64,000 nucleotides of DNA, taken from positions 310,001 through 374,000 of the forward strand of contig CAOLHI010001312.1 of assembly GCA_948474755.1 (NCBI GenBank), written 5' to 3'. The stretch is from Ctenosaura bakeri (lineage: Eukaryota; Chordata; Lepidosauria; Squamata; Iguanidae). The translations under genes and the position numbers were made by a program. This document shows, piece after piece, positions 37,228 through 48,369 of the stretch (the first letter of the stretch is position 1; every line of letters starts with the position of its first letter). The notes under the pieces are model-generated. The model did no database searches and was not told the DNA's origin. It worked only from the letters and a program-made list of their open reading frames with translations.

Positions 37228-37643
37228 GGCCATTTCCTCACAGTGACGCTCTCCCAGGTCATCCTATTGCAATCCCAGCAGTACATCTTCCAGGTCGGGA
37301 GTGTGTTCCCAACACTCCCCTCCACACCCAACTAGCTGCCTGCTGAAGGCAGTGTGAGGGACACACCCCTTCTTTCTGCATTGCAGCCGGCCTTCTTCCC
37401 ATACTCCAGTGGGTAAGGAAGTGCATGATTGCACTTCTGGCTTTTCTACATGGCTGGCTGTGATGGAAGGCTCGTGCAATCGGGGGTCATTGACTGACTT
37501 TTCCCATCAATGATATACCTTCAGTCATGCTGGCTGGCAAAGTGAGAAGGGTGGGGCCATGGCAATGTGATGTGGAAGCATCATCGCAGTCCCAATCCTC
37601 TCACGTCCTCATGCCAGGAGGATGCCATTCTTCAGAAAATGCC
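37228..37643 (-). mobile_element. 420-bp MITE family, copy 2 (reverse orientation)
   Basis: Reverse-complement relative of 27254-27672. Ends GGCCATTTCCTCAC and, inward from the right, GGCATTTTCTGAAGAATGG. Shared blocks include TCAATGACCCC and GGGATTGCAATAGGATGACC (both minus strand). Flanks TCA/TGA are not a direct duplication. Confidence 0.7.
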
Positions 37644-40600
37644 TGAGTCATCGGTTCTATCAGTCTGTGCTCTCCCTTCCTGCCCTTCCTTGGTTTGACC
37701 ATGGAAGAAAGCATCCTTTGGGATGGACCTTTTCAGCCCAGTTGCCAAACAGGCTGGGTCACTTTGTTATAGGCAAAATCTGCAACAGTCTTAACATTTT
37801 TGTCTAAAAAGCATTTCTTTTTCTCCAGGGTATTATTATGAAATTCTCCATATGATATGAAAAAAGTTATTTGATTTATTAGAGAAAATGTCATAAAGGA
37901 GCATGCTGGCATGCCTGTCTGGGATAGGGATTCATGTTCAAATTGAATACTAGTGGAACAAATAATTTCTGTAAATTTGTTCTGTTTTCTTTCCTCTTAC
38001 CTCTCATCCAGGGTGGCCAGCTAAAAAATTTTTTCTTTTGGAATTAGTGCAACAATGGCAAGGCTTCCTTAGGCTTTCCTGTGGGAGCCCTGTAAATAGT
38101 CCCTGGAGTCAAAATAATTGGGAAACCATCAGGAAGGAAGAAAACAAAGAAAAAAACCCATTAAAGGTCCTGAGGCTAGAATTAGAGCTACAGAAGTACA
38201 ACAAAACACACTCAGTATGAAAAAATTTTGCAATCCCTGAAGCACAGCACAACCACAAGTTCAGATGCAATATTAAATATATGAGAATTGGGCAAGAAAA
38301 CTGCCAGGGTTCTTGCAGGACAACGCCAACCTGAATTACTGATTATGGAGATGCAATAATAATCCCTTGAGCAAAAGTTAAGCTCTCTGTGTAGCAAAGA
38401 ATGCATTTCTTCTTCTCCATTCAAATGGAATGCTACAAAAGAAATCAAAAACACAATCACATTATGAGGTTTGTCTTATCCATTTTGGATTTTATACTCC
38501 CCTAAAACAGGATGGGCTACAGAGGCCGAATGACCTTGGGCCAGTTCTGAACTCTCCGCTTAACCTACCTCTGAGTACATTGTAAAGTTTAAACCAAATA
38601 GCTTTCTTGGCCTCAAAATAAAATAAAATAAAAAAGACCTCTTTGAATTGCATGAGGAAGCTTTAAAATATGAAATCCATTTGATTTATCATTTTCATTC
38701 TAGGAGAATAAACATTTTCTTTCAGCAACAGTTATAAACTTACCTCTTTGTTTTTCTCCTCTGAGTCTCCCTCCCAATCACCCCCTTTTTTTCCAACTGG
38801 GTAGGGCCACCAGAACTTTGCATTCATTTTCTACAGATATAAATAGAGCCCAGTATGTTTGGCAAACTGGTTTGAACTCACAAATCATGCCATCTAAGCA
38901 TAACATTTCTCCCCCTGTGAATCATGTTTTCATGTTATATGGCATTTTTTAAAAAAAATAATGGCAAATGAAATTTATACCACCAGTTTTCTTCAGGAAA
39001 TTTCATTTATGCAGCTTCAGTTGTATTGTGTCTCCAGGTTTATCTCCTCAAACAAAGTGGATGAACTACTATTCTGCAATGGCTTAGTCTTTCATATGCC
39101 GATGCTTTTATAGAACAATTTCCATCCTCCTTCCCTCCCTCCCCCCTCTCTCTTCATCAGGGCTATAAACCTTGGCAACAGGGGAAAAATGGAATATCTA
39201 TTTATAATTGCTGTGAGGCAGAAGGGCAAGATCTAAGAATGAACGAATTAGTGACTATTATTCCATTTTACTAATATTAATCTTAGGGTGGGGCAAGCAG
39301 AAAATGAACATTCATTCTAGTTACCCCAGAAATAATGAATGTTGTATAACAGATAAAGGGGTTTATGGGACTCAAGCTGCTACTGTCAAAAGAAATATTA
39401 TTGATGCTACAATAGATAATCCACCCTAGTCAGTTAATCTCTGTTGCAGAAGCTGATGTTCAATGATATCAAGAATCACAGACAAATAAGAAAACAGCTG
39501 AAGATTAACATGGTTCCATTCAACAGATATGCAAAAGGAACAGGGCTCAGTGATAAGGTACACAGAGAGAAAGCTAAAAATCTGAATAATTTTCTGTTCT
39601 CACGGGATGTTCCTGGACGACTGTGCAAATTTTAAAATGTTTGTTTAGAAAATGTACAAATGACTTCATTGCTTGCATGTAAGTGCTGTAAGCAACATAG
39701 TAGATTCATACCTGAAAATCAGCCTTAAAACTAATAGTTTTGATTGCCATACAGACAACAAAGGCGTGAGTATAAATCATGTGAACATCTAATAGCATCA
39801 GATTAAATGTTAAGCCTCTATCAGTAGGAAGACTAATGAAGGTAAATCAACACCAGCCAGAAAAAAAAAAGATTTAACAAATCAAGTATTTAGGTGACTG
39901 TGCAGGCCAGATAGAACAGAGTTCACTTAGAAGATGCCAGTTAGAATTTCCTTGGCAAATGGAAGACTCTGATAGCATTGCTTTAAGAGTCTGACTTTAT
40001 CACTACACATGAAGGAAAGCAACATATTTCACAGTGCCATGTCACAGTGCTGTGAGGTACCATGAATGGTCCTCAGAGCTGCTTCCAGGTCAAAAACATC
40101 TTTAATGAGGCACAACCCAGTCAGAAGCCTATATAGGTAGACTGGGTGTACAACTGGAACAGCTATCACTCAATGACAGAACACATAGCTTGAGTGCTGA
40201 AGAATTTTTGTTTAGCTTTATATGATGCTTGGACCACACATTCAAATAGGAGAAAATCTTCAAATAGAGGATGTTTCTCTAATGTACCTTGATACAGAGG
40301 ATCATACTCTGTAAAGTAGGATATCTGGCCATCCTACCTGAACTGGTGGAAGTAAGAAAGCAGGCAGGAGAGAAATGGTTGGAGGGTCACCTGAGAATGG
40401 TACAGTGTCACATTCACCATAATGGACCAGGCCACAAATAGAAGGTTTGTTGTGTGTTTTTTTAAAAAAAGATTCTTAACAAGACTTCTAGTTACTATAA
40501 AATCTGAACAGCTGGAAATGTGTTACTGTGATAGGAATTACAATCAAATGTGAAACAAATAAAATGAGGCAGAAGAAAAATTTTAAAACTGCCTGTCTCT

Positions 40601-41278
40601 TTGCAGTAATATTCCTATTTGTAACGAGCCGAGCTGGGTGACTAAGAAACTGCATAAAACATTCATATGCTGTGTGATTCATTCACAAACAGATTGATTT
40701 CTATGACTCCATTGACTATTTCCTAAGTTTTTCATGAAGAATGGTTTTAATAAGAGGCACAAGGTCTATGAATACTGAAACTAGAAAATAGCAAAGAAAA
40801 GAGGGAAGTTCTTCATGAACATCGGCAGTGCAAACAGACTGCTATTATAACAACCCCAACACAGCCATTCAGGATGAAATGCAGATTGCTTTAAGCACAA
40901 ATGTGAGTGATGTATAGCATTTATTTGCAATGGGTGCTTAGTATTCACATTTAAGGAAAAATTCCAGTGATCAGAGATGCTAAGACCTAATATTGCATTT
41001 GGTAGTTTCTTTTAACAAAACAGGAGAGTGATGAAATAACAGTGGTATCTGGCAATCGTGTTCACACACACTGCACTTTTGAGTATTCAGAGTACAGTAA
41101 CTTAGTATAGTAACTCTAGTCATCCTTATAATACTTGTGTCGGATTAGTGTTAGTATCATTAAAGTCATAATCTGTCTAAGTATGAAAATTACAATGTCT
41201 ACCCATCCTTTTCTTCCATCTTCTTTATGATTATATGCCCTCCAATATCACCATTACTACCACTATCACCATTATACT
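37644..41278. other. Long gene-free AT-rich stretch
   Basis: About 3.6 kb with no recognised repeat or exon. Minor features are an AAATA-unit run near 38612-38634 and a C/T-rich run near 39127-39151. All open frames are short and lack domain-like character. Confidence 0.4.
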
Positions 41279-41581
41279 CTCCAACATTTCACAGATGGCC
41301 GAGCAACATCAGAGGGTAGGAAACATGGCAAAAGTTACTAATGAGGAAGAACATACAAACTCGGAGAGAAGATTCTCTCCCCTCTGTTCCTCTCCTCCTT
41401 ACTAAGTAAATTGAGTGCAAACTACTTTTGCACTTTGAATTCAGTTAGCAGTAATTGGAGTAAGCTGATGATGAAGAGGGATAGTAGTAGTAGGAGAGCT
41501 AAACTGGGACATTTTAAAAGCAGCTGAAAAAGTGGGACAACGGGGGGTTATTCAAGATTGTTCCTGCCAAATTGGGACAAT
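41279..41581 (+). repeat. Unclassified interspersed repeat, copy 2
   Basis: Same ordered blocks as 14235-14580: CTCCAACATTTCACAGATG, ATGGCAAAAGTTACTAATG, TTGAGTGCAAA, AACTGGGACATTTTAAA, and then CTGCCAAATTGGGACAA. It has the same orientation as copy 1, and the class is unknown. Confidence 0.65.
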
Positions 41582-41949
41582 ATACCACCACCCTCTTTTC
41601 TCCCTCTCCTTCTTTACAAAGTATAAGAGGCTATGTTCTTCCTTGGAGTCACCTCCCACCCAAAAATCAGCAAAAGGGAGGCAAAAGGAGAAAGTGGGTT
41701 TTCTGGTGCTTCAAATCTGTCAAAAGTTTGGCAGGATAAACACAAATAAGATCTTGGATCATATTCTGTGCCAATAGAATGGGGGGAGGAACTATGGCTG
41801 AATATCTTCCTCCCCAAATCATTCCATGTAGGAAACAGCATGCTAGAAAGATAGAATCCAGATCTCTTCTCTAATACATCTGGTTTCTATGTGCACAGAG
41901 TTTTTAAAATCAATCTACCATCTTGTGTTTGACAATGTACAGTACACTC

Positions 41950-41972
41950 CAGAAAAGACTTGTATCGTGCTC

Positions 41973-42011
<39 letters not shown>

Positions 42012-42024
42012 AAAGACTTATATC
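41950..42024 (+). pseudogene. Tail-less U6 snRNA retrocopy (5' fragment) with 17-bp TSD
   Basis: From 41967 the sequence equals the first ~44 nt of vertebrate U6 snRNA: GTGCTCGCTTCGGC, AGCACATATACTAAAATTGG, AACGATACAG. It then stops matching. Direct repeats cagaaaagacttgtatc (41950-41966) and cagaaaagacttatatc (42008-42024) flank it, 16 of 17 identical. The right copy begins where U6 reads CAGAGAAGATT, so the junction shows microhomology. There is no A tail. The RNA 3' two-thirds and the U6 terminator are absent, so it cannot make functional U6. The pattern fits retroposition by internal priming. Confidence 0.88.
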
Positions 42025-42135
42025 ATCATACTATTTTATACAGACTAGGTCCATATGCAGACCATACCTTCTTTGCCTCAGTTTTCTCCCAAAAGGATAG
42101 AAGTACCCAACCTAGGGGTGGGGAGCAGATGAGGA

Positions 42136-43741
42136 AGTGAGGGAAATGTAGCACAGAATAATTAGAGAAGTAGTACAGGAATATCTGGCTAAACTAGATG
42201 AATTCATGTCTCCAGGGCCAGATGAATTACATCGAAGGATATTAAAAGAACTAGCAGAAGTCATTTCTGAACCACTTGCAATAATCTTTCAGAACTCTTG
42301 GAGAACAGGAGAAGTCCCAGCAGACTGGAGGAGGGCAAATGTCGTCCCCATCTTCAAGAAGGGGAAAAAAGAGGACCCAAATAATTATCGCCCAGTCAGC
42401 CTGACATCAATACTAGGAAAAATCCTAGTGCGGGTCATTAAACAGTCAGTTTGTAATTACTTAGAAAGCAATTCCATAATCACTAAAAGCCAGTAGGGAT
42501 TTCTCAAAAATAAATCATGCCAGACTAATCTTATCTCTTTTTATGATAGGGTTACAAGCTTGATAGACGAAGGGAACGCTGTAGACGTAGCATATCTTGA
42601 CCTCAGTAAGGCCTTTGACAAAGTTCTCCATGACATTCTTGCAAAGAAGCTAATAAAATGTGGGCTGGACAGGGCTATTGTTAGGTGGATTGACAATTGG
42701 TTGACTGACTGAACCCAAAGGGTGATCACCAATAGCTGCTTTTCATCCTGGAGAGAAGTGACTAGTGGGGTGCCACAGGGTTCTGTCCTGGGCCCAGTGC
42801 TATTCAACATCTTCATCAATGACTTGGATGAAGGAGAAGAGGGCATGCTGATCAAATTTGCAGATGATACCAAATTGGGAGGGGTTGCTAATACACCAGA
42901 GGACAGGATCAAATTTCAAAATGACCTTGACAGATTGGAGAGCTGGGCCAAAGCTAACAAAATGAATTTCAACAGAGAGAAATGTAAGGTCCTGCACTTA
43001 GGCAGAAAAAATGGAATGCACAAATGTAGGATGGGGGACGCATGGCTGGATAGCAGTACATGTGAAAGGGATCTAGGAGTCTTGGTAGATCATGCTGAAC
43101 ATGAGTCAGCAGTGTGATAAAGCAGCCAAGAAAGCCAATGTGATTCTTGGTTGTATCAACAGGAGTATGACGTCTAGATCAAGGGAGGTAATGGTACCAC
43201 TTTATTCTGCATTGGTTAGGCCTCATTTGGAATACTGTGTCCAGTTCTGGGCACCTCAATTCAAGAAGGGTATCGACAAGCTGAAACATGTCCAGAGGGG
43301 AGCAACCAAAATGGTGAAGGGTCTGGAAGTCATGCCCTATGAAGAACGGCTTAGGGAGCTGGGTACGTTTAGTCTGCAGAAGAGAAAGTAAAGAGGGGAC
43401 ATGATAGTCATGTTTAAATATTTGAAGGGATGTAATGTTGAGGAGGGAGTGGGCTTGTTCTCTGCCGCTCCAGAGACTAGGACAAGGAGCAGTGGATTCA
43501 AGCTGCAGGAAAGGAGATTCCACTTGATCTTTAGGAAGAACTTCCTGACGGTCAGAGCTGTCCAGCAGTGGAATGTGCTGCCTCGGAGTGTGGTGGAGTC
43601 TCCTTCTCTGGAGGTTTTCAAGCAGAGGCTGGATGGCCATCTGTTGGGAATGCTTTGATGGATGTTCCTGCATAGCAGGGGGTTGGACTGGATGGCCCAT
43701 GTGGTCTCTTCCAACTCTATGATTCTATAATTCTATGATTC
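42136..43741 (+). pseudogene. CR1 LINE, 5'-truncated ORF2 (copy A)
   Basis: A CR1-type reverse transcriptase starting inside the RT domain (EYLAKLDEF, SPGPDELH at about 42180-42225). It runs through RANVVPIFKKG, NYRPVSLTS, LDLSKAFDK (motif A, near 42600), [10 protein letters not shown] (motif B, near 42770), FADD (motif C, 42857-42868), [10 protein letters not shown], and a C-terminal [12 protein letters not shown] and [16 protein letters not shown] block. The endonuclease is absent. It is broken by TAG at 42494-42496, TGA at 42710-42712, a 2-bp deletion near 43090 (frame 2 to 3), and TAA near 43389. The 3' end GGATGGCCCATGTGGTCTC with an ATTCTATGATTC-type tail is CR1-diagnostic. The 5' limit is approximate. 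Confidence 0.93.
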
Positions 43742-44739
43742 ATATTGTCAAGTCAACCTTAAGAATAAACTTATCAACAAGAGTACTTCCTTATTTGTTT
43801 TCACTTTTCGATAATTTATTATTTCCTTCTTCCTTCCCTGATGGATGAATCTCCCCAAAAACAAGAAAGGTGTGAACTCTGGTTAGAAGTTTGCTAATGA
43901 CTGAGAAAATACTATAAATGTTCTCTTCAAATTCTTTGTCTGACTCAGTCCCAAATGTTAATGCTTCACTGCTCCTCTTAAAAGCAAAATATCACTGCGT
44001 AGTGACTGATTTAAATGGCATTTTGTGACCTTTTCCAGATTCAAAGTAGACATTTTCTGGAGAAAAAGTACCTGCAGTTTTAGTAGGAAGGCTTTGGGTG
44101 GAAACCTTAAGGTTTTATTGGTACAAATCACATGTTATGTATAAGATTGTGATCAATCTATCTATTTCCCCATCCCATCCTACTAGGCTACTGAATGTAG
44201 CTGTAGGGAACTGCCAATTTATCTGATGTAAAGGAAAGGAAAAGCTGTCTGAGGCAGCTTCCTTATGCCATTTGATTTTTCAAATCAAAATCATCCCTTC
44301 TCCAACTGCCATATGTCCTAGGAGTGAGAAAATATAGGTATCAAAGTGTCATTCTCTTTATATGTAAGATATAACCTGGTCTTCTAGGTTTCTCTAAAAA
44401 GGACACTGTTAAACAGAAAAGCATTTGAAAAACAGTTTCAGTGAAAGTGTTTTTCCATGTTATCCTTGTGTATTATCTAACTTGGTTGGGTTTGAGAGGC
44501 AGGGCACTGCAGTGGCTTCAGTCCCTTCTGGAGGATTGGTCCTGAAAGACAGTGCTTTAATCCATTGGCCTATAGGATGCCACAATGGCCTATGTTTGTT
44601 TTTTAATATGAAACCAACGAACCCAATGAATCATCCATAGGTTTGAGCTGAGATACCCTCATATGTGAATATTGCTTTTTTGTTCTTTGCATTTCTATTC
44701 TACTAGTTAAGGAATTATTGAATTCAAAACTGAAGGTAG
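43742..44739. other. No gene seen
   Basis: AT-rich sequence between the CR1 copy and an L2-like fragment. Nothing recognised. Confidence 0.35.
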
Positions 44740-45575
44740 TTTTGAGGTGGATATGGGCAAAAGATGGAAGTACTGTAGGTAGAGAATTCTGTTGGTTCTA
44801 ACTGGGCCCTGACTGGGATCATACTCCCTTGAAGGACCAAAGATGCCATTTAGGGATTATCTCAGACTTGAGACTAACTAGAATGCTCATGTAATGGTGG
44901 CCAGGATTGTTTTACCAGCTTAAATCGGTATGACCATTGCAATTCTGTTTGAAGAGAATACATCTTGCTACAAGTTGCCCATGCTTCAGTGACATCTGGA
45001 CTATATTACTGTACTATATTCCATTTGGGGATGCCATTAAAGGTAGTTTAGAAACTTCACTTGCTGAAAAGTGCCAGGTCATGTATTGTTATCAACCGTG
45101 CAGGTTGTCAGTTTATTTTCAGGCCAGATTTAAAGTGCTGATATTGGCCATGAAAACCTAAAATGTTTATCTAGCTAATTTAAGGACCACTTTCACCCAT
45201 ACAAACCTGACTGTAATTCAGTGTTGGAAACCCTCCTTGTGAAGCTACTCATGAGAACAGTAAAGCTGGTGGGAATGAGGATAAGGTCTCCTTGATAGTG
45301 GCGTACTGCTAGTTGGACTCTGTTCCAAATGATGTCCACCAGGTATCAACATTACAGGGCTTCAAATGGGTCTAAAATGTATCTGTTTCCTTTGGCTTAT
45401 AACTGAGTTTCCTTTTTAGGTTCCATTTTATATATCACACATGTTTTAATTCTTAAACAAGATATATTCTTCTTCACATAATTACCATTTATAGTTGTGG
45501 TGGGTTTTGTTTTAATTTTGTGTACTGCCTTGAGAGGTTTTACTGTAGGATTGTAAACCTTATAAATAAATGAGC
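44740..45575 (+). pseudogene. L2-like LINE C-terminus and 3' UTR (sense)
   Basis: A degraded frame near 45085-45160 reads RLSVYFQARFKVLILAMKT, matching the L2-type QFKVLVLTYKAL block seen at 3215-4475. The 3' part ends in GTACTGCCTTGAGAGGTTTT and TATAAATAAATGAG, typical of LINE 3' UTRs in reptiles. Stops throughout. Confidence 0.55.
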
Positions 45576-47964
45576 AGATCATCCTTTAGAACATCTCTGC
45601 CTCCCCCCTCCCCCGCACTGTTATTCCGCTAAATAAAAAGTTTTAAGCATACAGTGTCTCTCCAAGCCAATGAATTTGGGCAAAAGGTGATTGGGAAAGT
45701 AAAAAAGAAAGAAAGAAAAAAGGAAAGAACCAAAGAATTAAATATTTTTCAGTGCAAAAATTCTTATGTTTCTAAATGTCATAAAAATTATATCCCTGGA
45801 TACTTCTGGAACACAAATAACTCACAAAGGGAAAGAAAAACTGGCATAATAGTTTTCATCTTTACAATAACTTTTAGGGTAGACAGCTGGCGAGGAAAAA
45901 CCAGATTCTAGCAAGTTAAATCCACAGTATGTTGTCTAACAGGCTAATTTCTGGATCATTTCCAGCATAAAATGATTTGTCATGGCTTGATCCTTCCCCA
46001 TGTGATCTCAGCCTCATTCCTGACTTTGCTTACAACTCTGCTTACTTTGCTGAGGATCAGAAGGATATTCTTCAGCTTTCTTGGGCTTCCTCTGCCTCTT
46101 TCTGTAAGCCTATAATCCTAGAAATAACCCTGAAATTTGAACATGACAGTCTTAATTTCAGTAGTGCAAAAAAGTAGTAGCAAGGGATGGGAAGATGAAC
46201 AGCTAATAATTTCAAGAGAAAAACAATGTGAAACGTTAAAAGTACCCCCCCTCCAAAAAAAGAGCAATAAGATATGATTTCCTTTTAAATGTGTTCAAGG
46301 AACTCATTAAAAGATAAAGACTACAATAAATCCTCTTCATATTCTAGTGCCTGGCAAAATGTCCTGTTAAGCAATTTATATTATTGTCAGCAAAGAACTT
46401 CAAAACCCAGGAATTTGGAATTTGATTTTGCTTGTTTGAACAATACCAACAACTCCACTCTTGAAGTCTTGCTTAGATACGAAGCTATGTTCAGTGCAGA
46501 GTTTTTCTCGTTTCTCTTCTTTTCTTTCTCCCTTCTATCTCTCTGCAAGGATGGAATTGGCATTCAATTTTGGCATTGATTTTGTTCCAGGATAAACACT
46601 TGATTTCAAAAGCTCTGGACCCTGTCAGCATGGATTCCTTGCTCCTCAAAATCCATACAAAGTCAGTTAATATGATAAATAGAATAACTTCTGATCACTA
46701 ACTGGATGGTAAGTAGTAGCTTCAAGTATGTAAAACAGGAAAATTAGTGTGATGGCAGAGTTGGAGACATGTGAAGCCAGTCTCTGAAATTAAGCAAACC
46801 AACTGGTAAGCAACCAGAAGGGGCTTTGTAAAATATTCTATAGGTTTGCAAGAGTCTTTTTTTCCTCCATTAAAAGCTGCAAACATGTATGGGCACACAA
46901 CACAATCAGCCTCACCAACCTGTGTGTTTCACCAAAGGGGGGGGGAATCTAAATTTGCAGCCAGATTTGTGTTTCAGGAAACTGAAACCCACCATTGCTT
47001 CTTTATTCTAATATGCATTACTGAGTATAGCCTGATACCTGTACATATACGAGCGATTCATTCAGTCTTCAGTCTTACTGTTGGGACTGAAATTAACTGC
47101 ACCTATTTTGTGCAGTTATTCTTGTGCAGAATTTAACTGCACCTGTTTCTGCCAAATTCGTAGACTCTTCTACTTATTCCTCCATCTCCTGTTTTTGTAT
47201 CACCTACCTTCATAGAAAGATCTGGAAGAACTTTAAAGCATGTATACTTTTGTGATCATTTCCTTGACTCTAATAAAGCTTTTCTCCAACTCTAGATCCT
47301 TCCTCCCTCAGTTAATAAGGACCATCACTGAACAGACACATGTTCTTGTATCAAAAGACAAACAGAGCAATTGTAATCTCTGTTCACCGGTTAATCTCTG
47401 TTCACCAGTTACCTTGGAATGTACTCTGTAGATTCTACAATACGTTCCAAGATGGCCTCTGCGTAGAGGTTATCATCATATCCCATTTTCTTTTATGCCA
47501 TTCTTCATATACTTTAATTTACAGGGCAAAGCGTGCAAGAAGAAAAACTAATATTTGGAAGTAATGAACTGAAAACTTCTACCATCTCTTCATTATATTC
47601 TTATGGGCTATTATTATGTTAATCAGGACGGGGGAGCTAGAAACCCATTACTGTGTGGTGGAACTTCCCAAAGGGAATCACTTCTTGGAGAAGGACTTAA
47701 TAAGGTTTCCTTTGTGGTCTCAGCTTTGATGATTCATTGAAATCTAAGGTCACCAAGCAGCCATCTTCTTGGATATTTTCCATGAGTCATTCATAGTTCT
47801 TATAGCTCATAAGGGAATGGAAGGCTGAAAGGTCACTGAAAAGTGAACAAGAGGAGCTTTGTGAGTTGCAAGATAGGTAGAAGACAGGATGATAGATGAA
47901 AAATCAGAAAGTTCAAATCATAAGTCAATATACTAATTTAAATCTGCCTACTATTATTATGGTT
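45576..47964. other. No gene; minor simple repeats
   Basis: Purine-rich GAAA units lie near 45698-45725 and a short tandem duplication (AATCTCTGTTCACCRGTT twice) near 47373-47410. Open frames up to 96 codons show no domains. Confidence 0.35.
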
Positions 47965-48014
47965 AAGAAACTATTACACTTGATCTTAGCCAAGAGGCTG
48001 AGAAGAAACTATTA
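47965..48014 (-). pseudogene. Tail-less U2 snRNA retrocopy (5' fragment) with 12-bp TSD
   Basis: On the minus strand 48002-47977 reads like U2 snRNA nt ~8-33 (CTCAGCCTCTTGGCTAAGAT, then CAAGTG) with two differences from the vertebrate sequence (G to A, T to C). Perfect 12-bp direct repeats aagaaactatta flank it (47965-47976, 48003-48014). The repeat overlaps U2 at both edges: CTT at U2 nt 5-7, and TAATA resembling UAGUA after GUG. No A tail is present. It lacks the Sm site and branch-point region and is not functional. Confidence 0.85.
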
Positions 48015-48016
48015 AG

Positions 48017-48328
48017 ATGATGAATTATCCATTATCATCAAAGGACTACAAGCTTATGGGGACCAAGCTTAAGGACCTTGGTGCGCAGGTGGTCATTTCA
48101 TCTCTCCTCCCTGTTCAAGGATATGGTGCACATAGGGAAAGGGTAATAGCAGAGGTCAACAACTGGCTCTGCACGTGGTGCTGCCGGCAACAGTTTGGGT
48201 TTTTGGAACATGACCTGAATTTCCGTGAACATGGGCTTCTGGCGAGGGAAGGGCTGCACCTCACAAAACTGGGCAGGAATGTTTTTGCAAACAGTCTCGC
48301 AAGGAGGATTAAGAGGTCTTTAAACTAA
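48017..48328 (+). pseudogene. CR1 ORF1 C-terminal esterase-like domain
   Basis: The 103 residues match the C-terminal half of the CR1 ORF1 SGNH-esterase-type domain. They comprise DYKLMGTKLKDLGAQVVISS, then SLLPVQGYG, a WCCRQQFGFLEH stretch, and GLHLTKLGRNVF near residues 80-91. The usual D-x-L-H-L catalytic motif reads E-G-L-H-L, so the catalytic Asp appears replaced by Glu. The N-terminal half, including the catalytic Ser, is missing because of 5' truncation. Stop at 48326-48328. The domain is thought to help CR1 RNPs, possibly at membranes; this copy cannot act alone. Confidence 0.72.
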
Positions 48329-48369
48329 GTTCCGCTGGGGAGGGAGACAATATTATTCAGAGCAAGGAC

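Noticed and set aside
42541..43714. Long minus-strand frames (123-173 codons) over CR1 copy A, and similar ones over copy B
   Set aside because: They are antisense shadows of the CR1 ORF2 reading frame.
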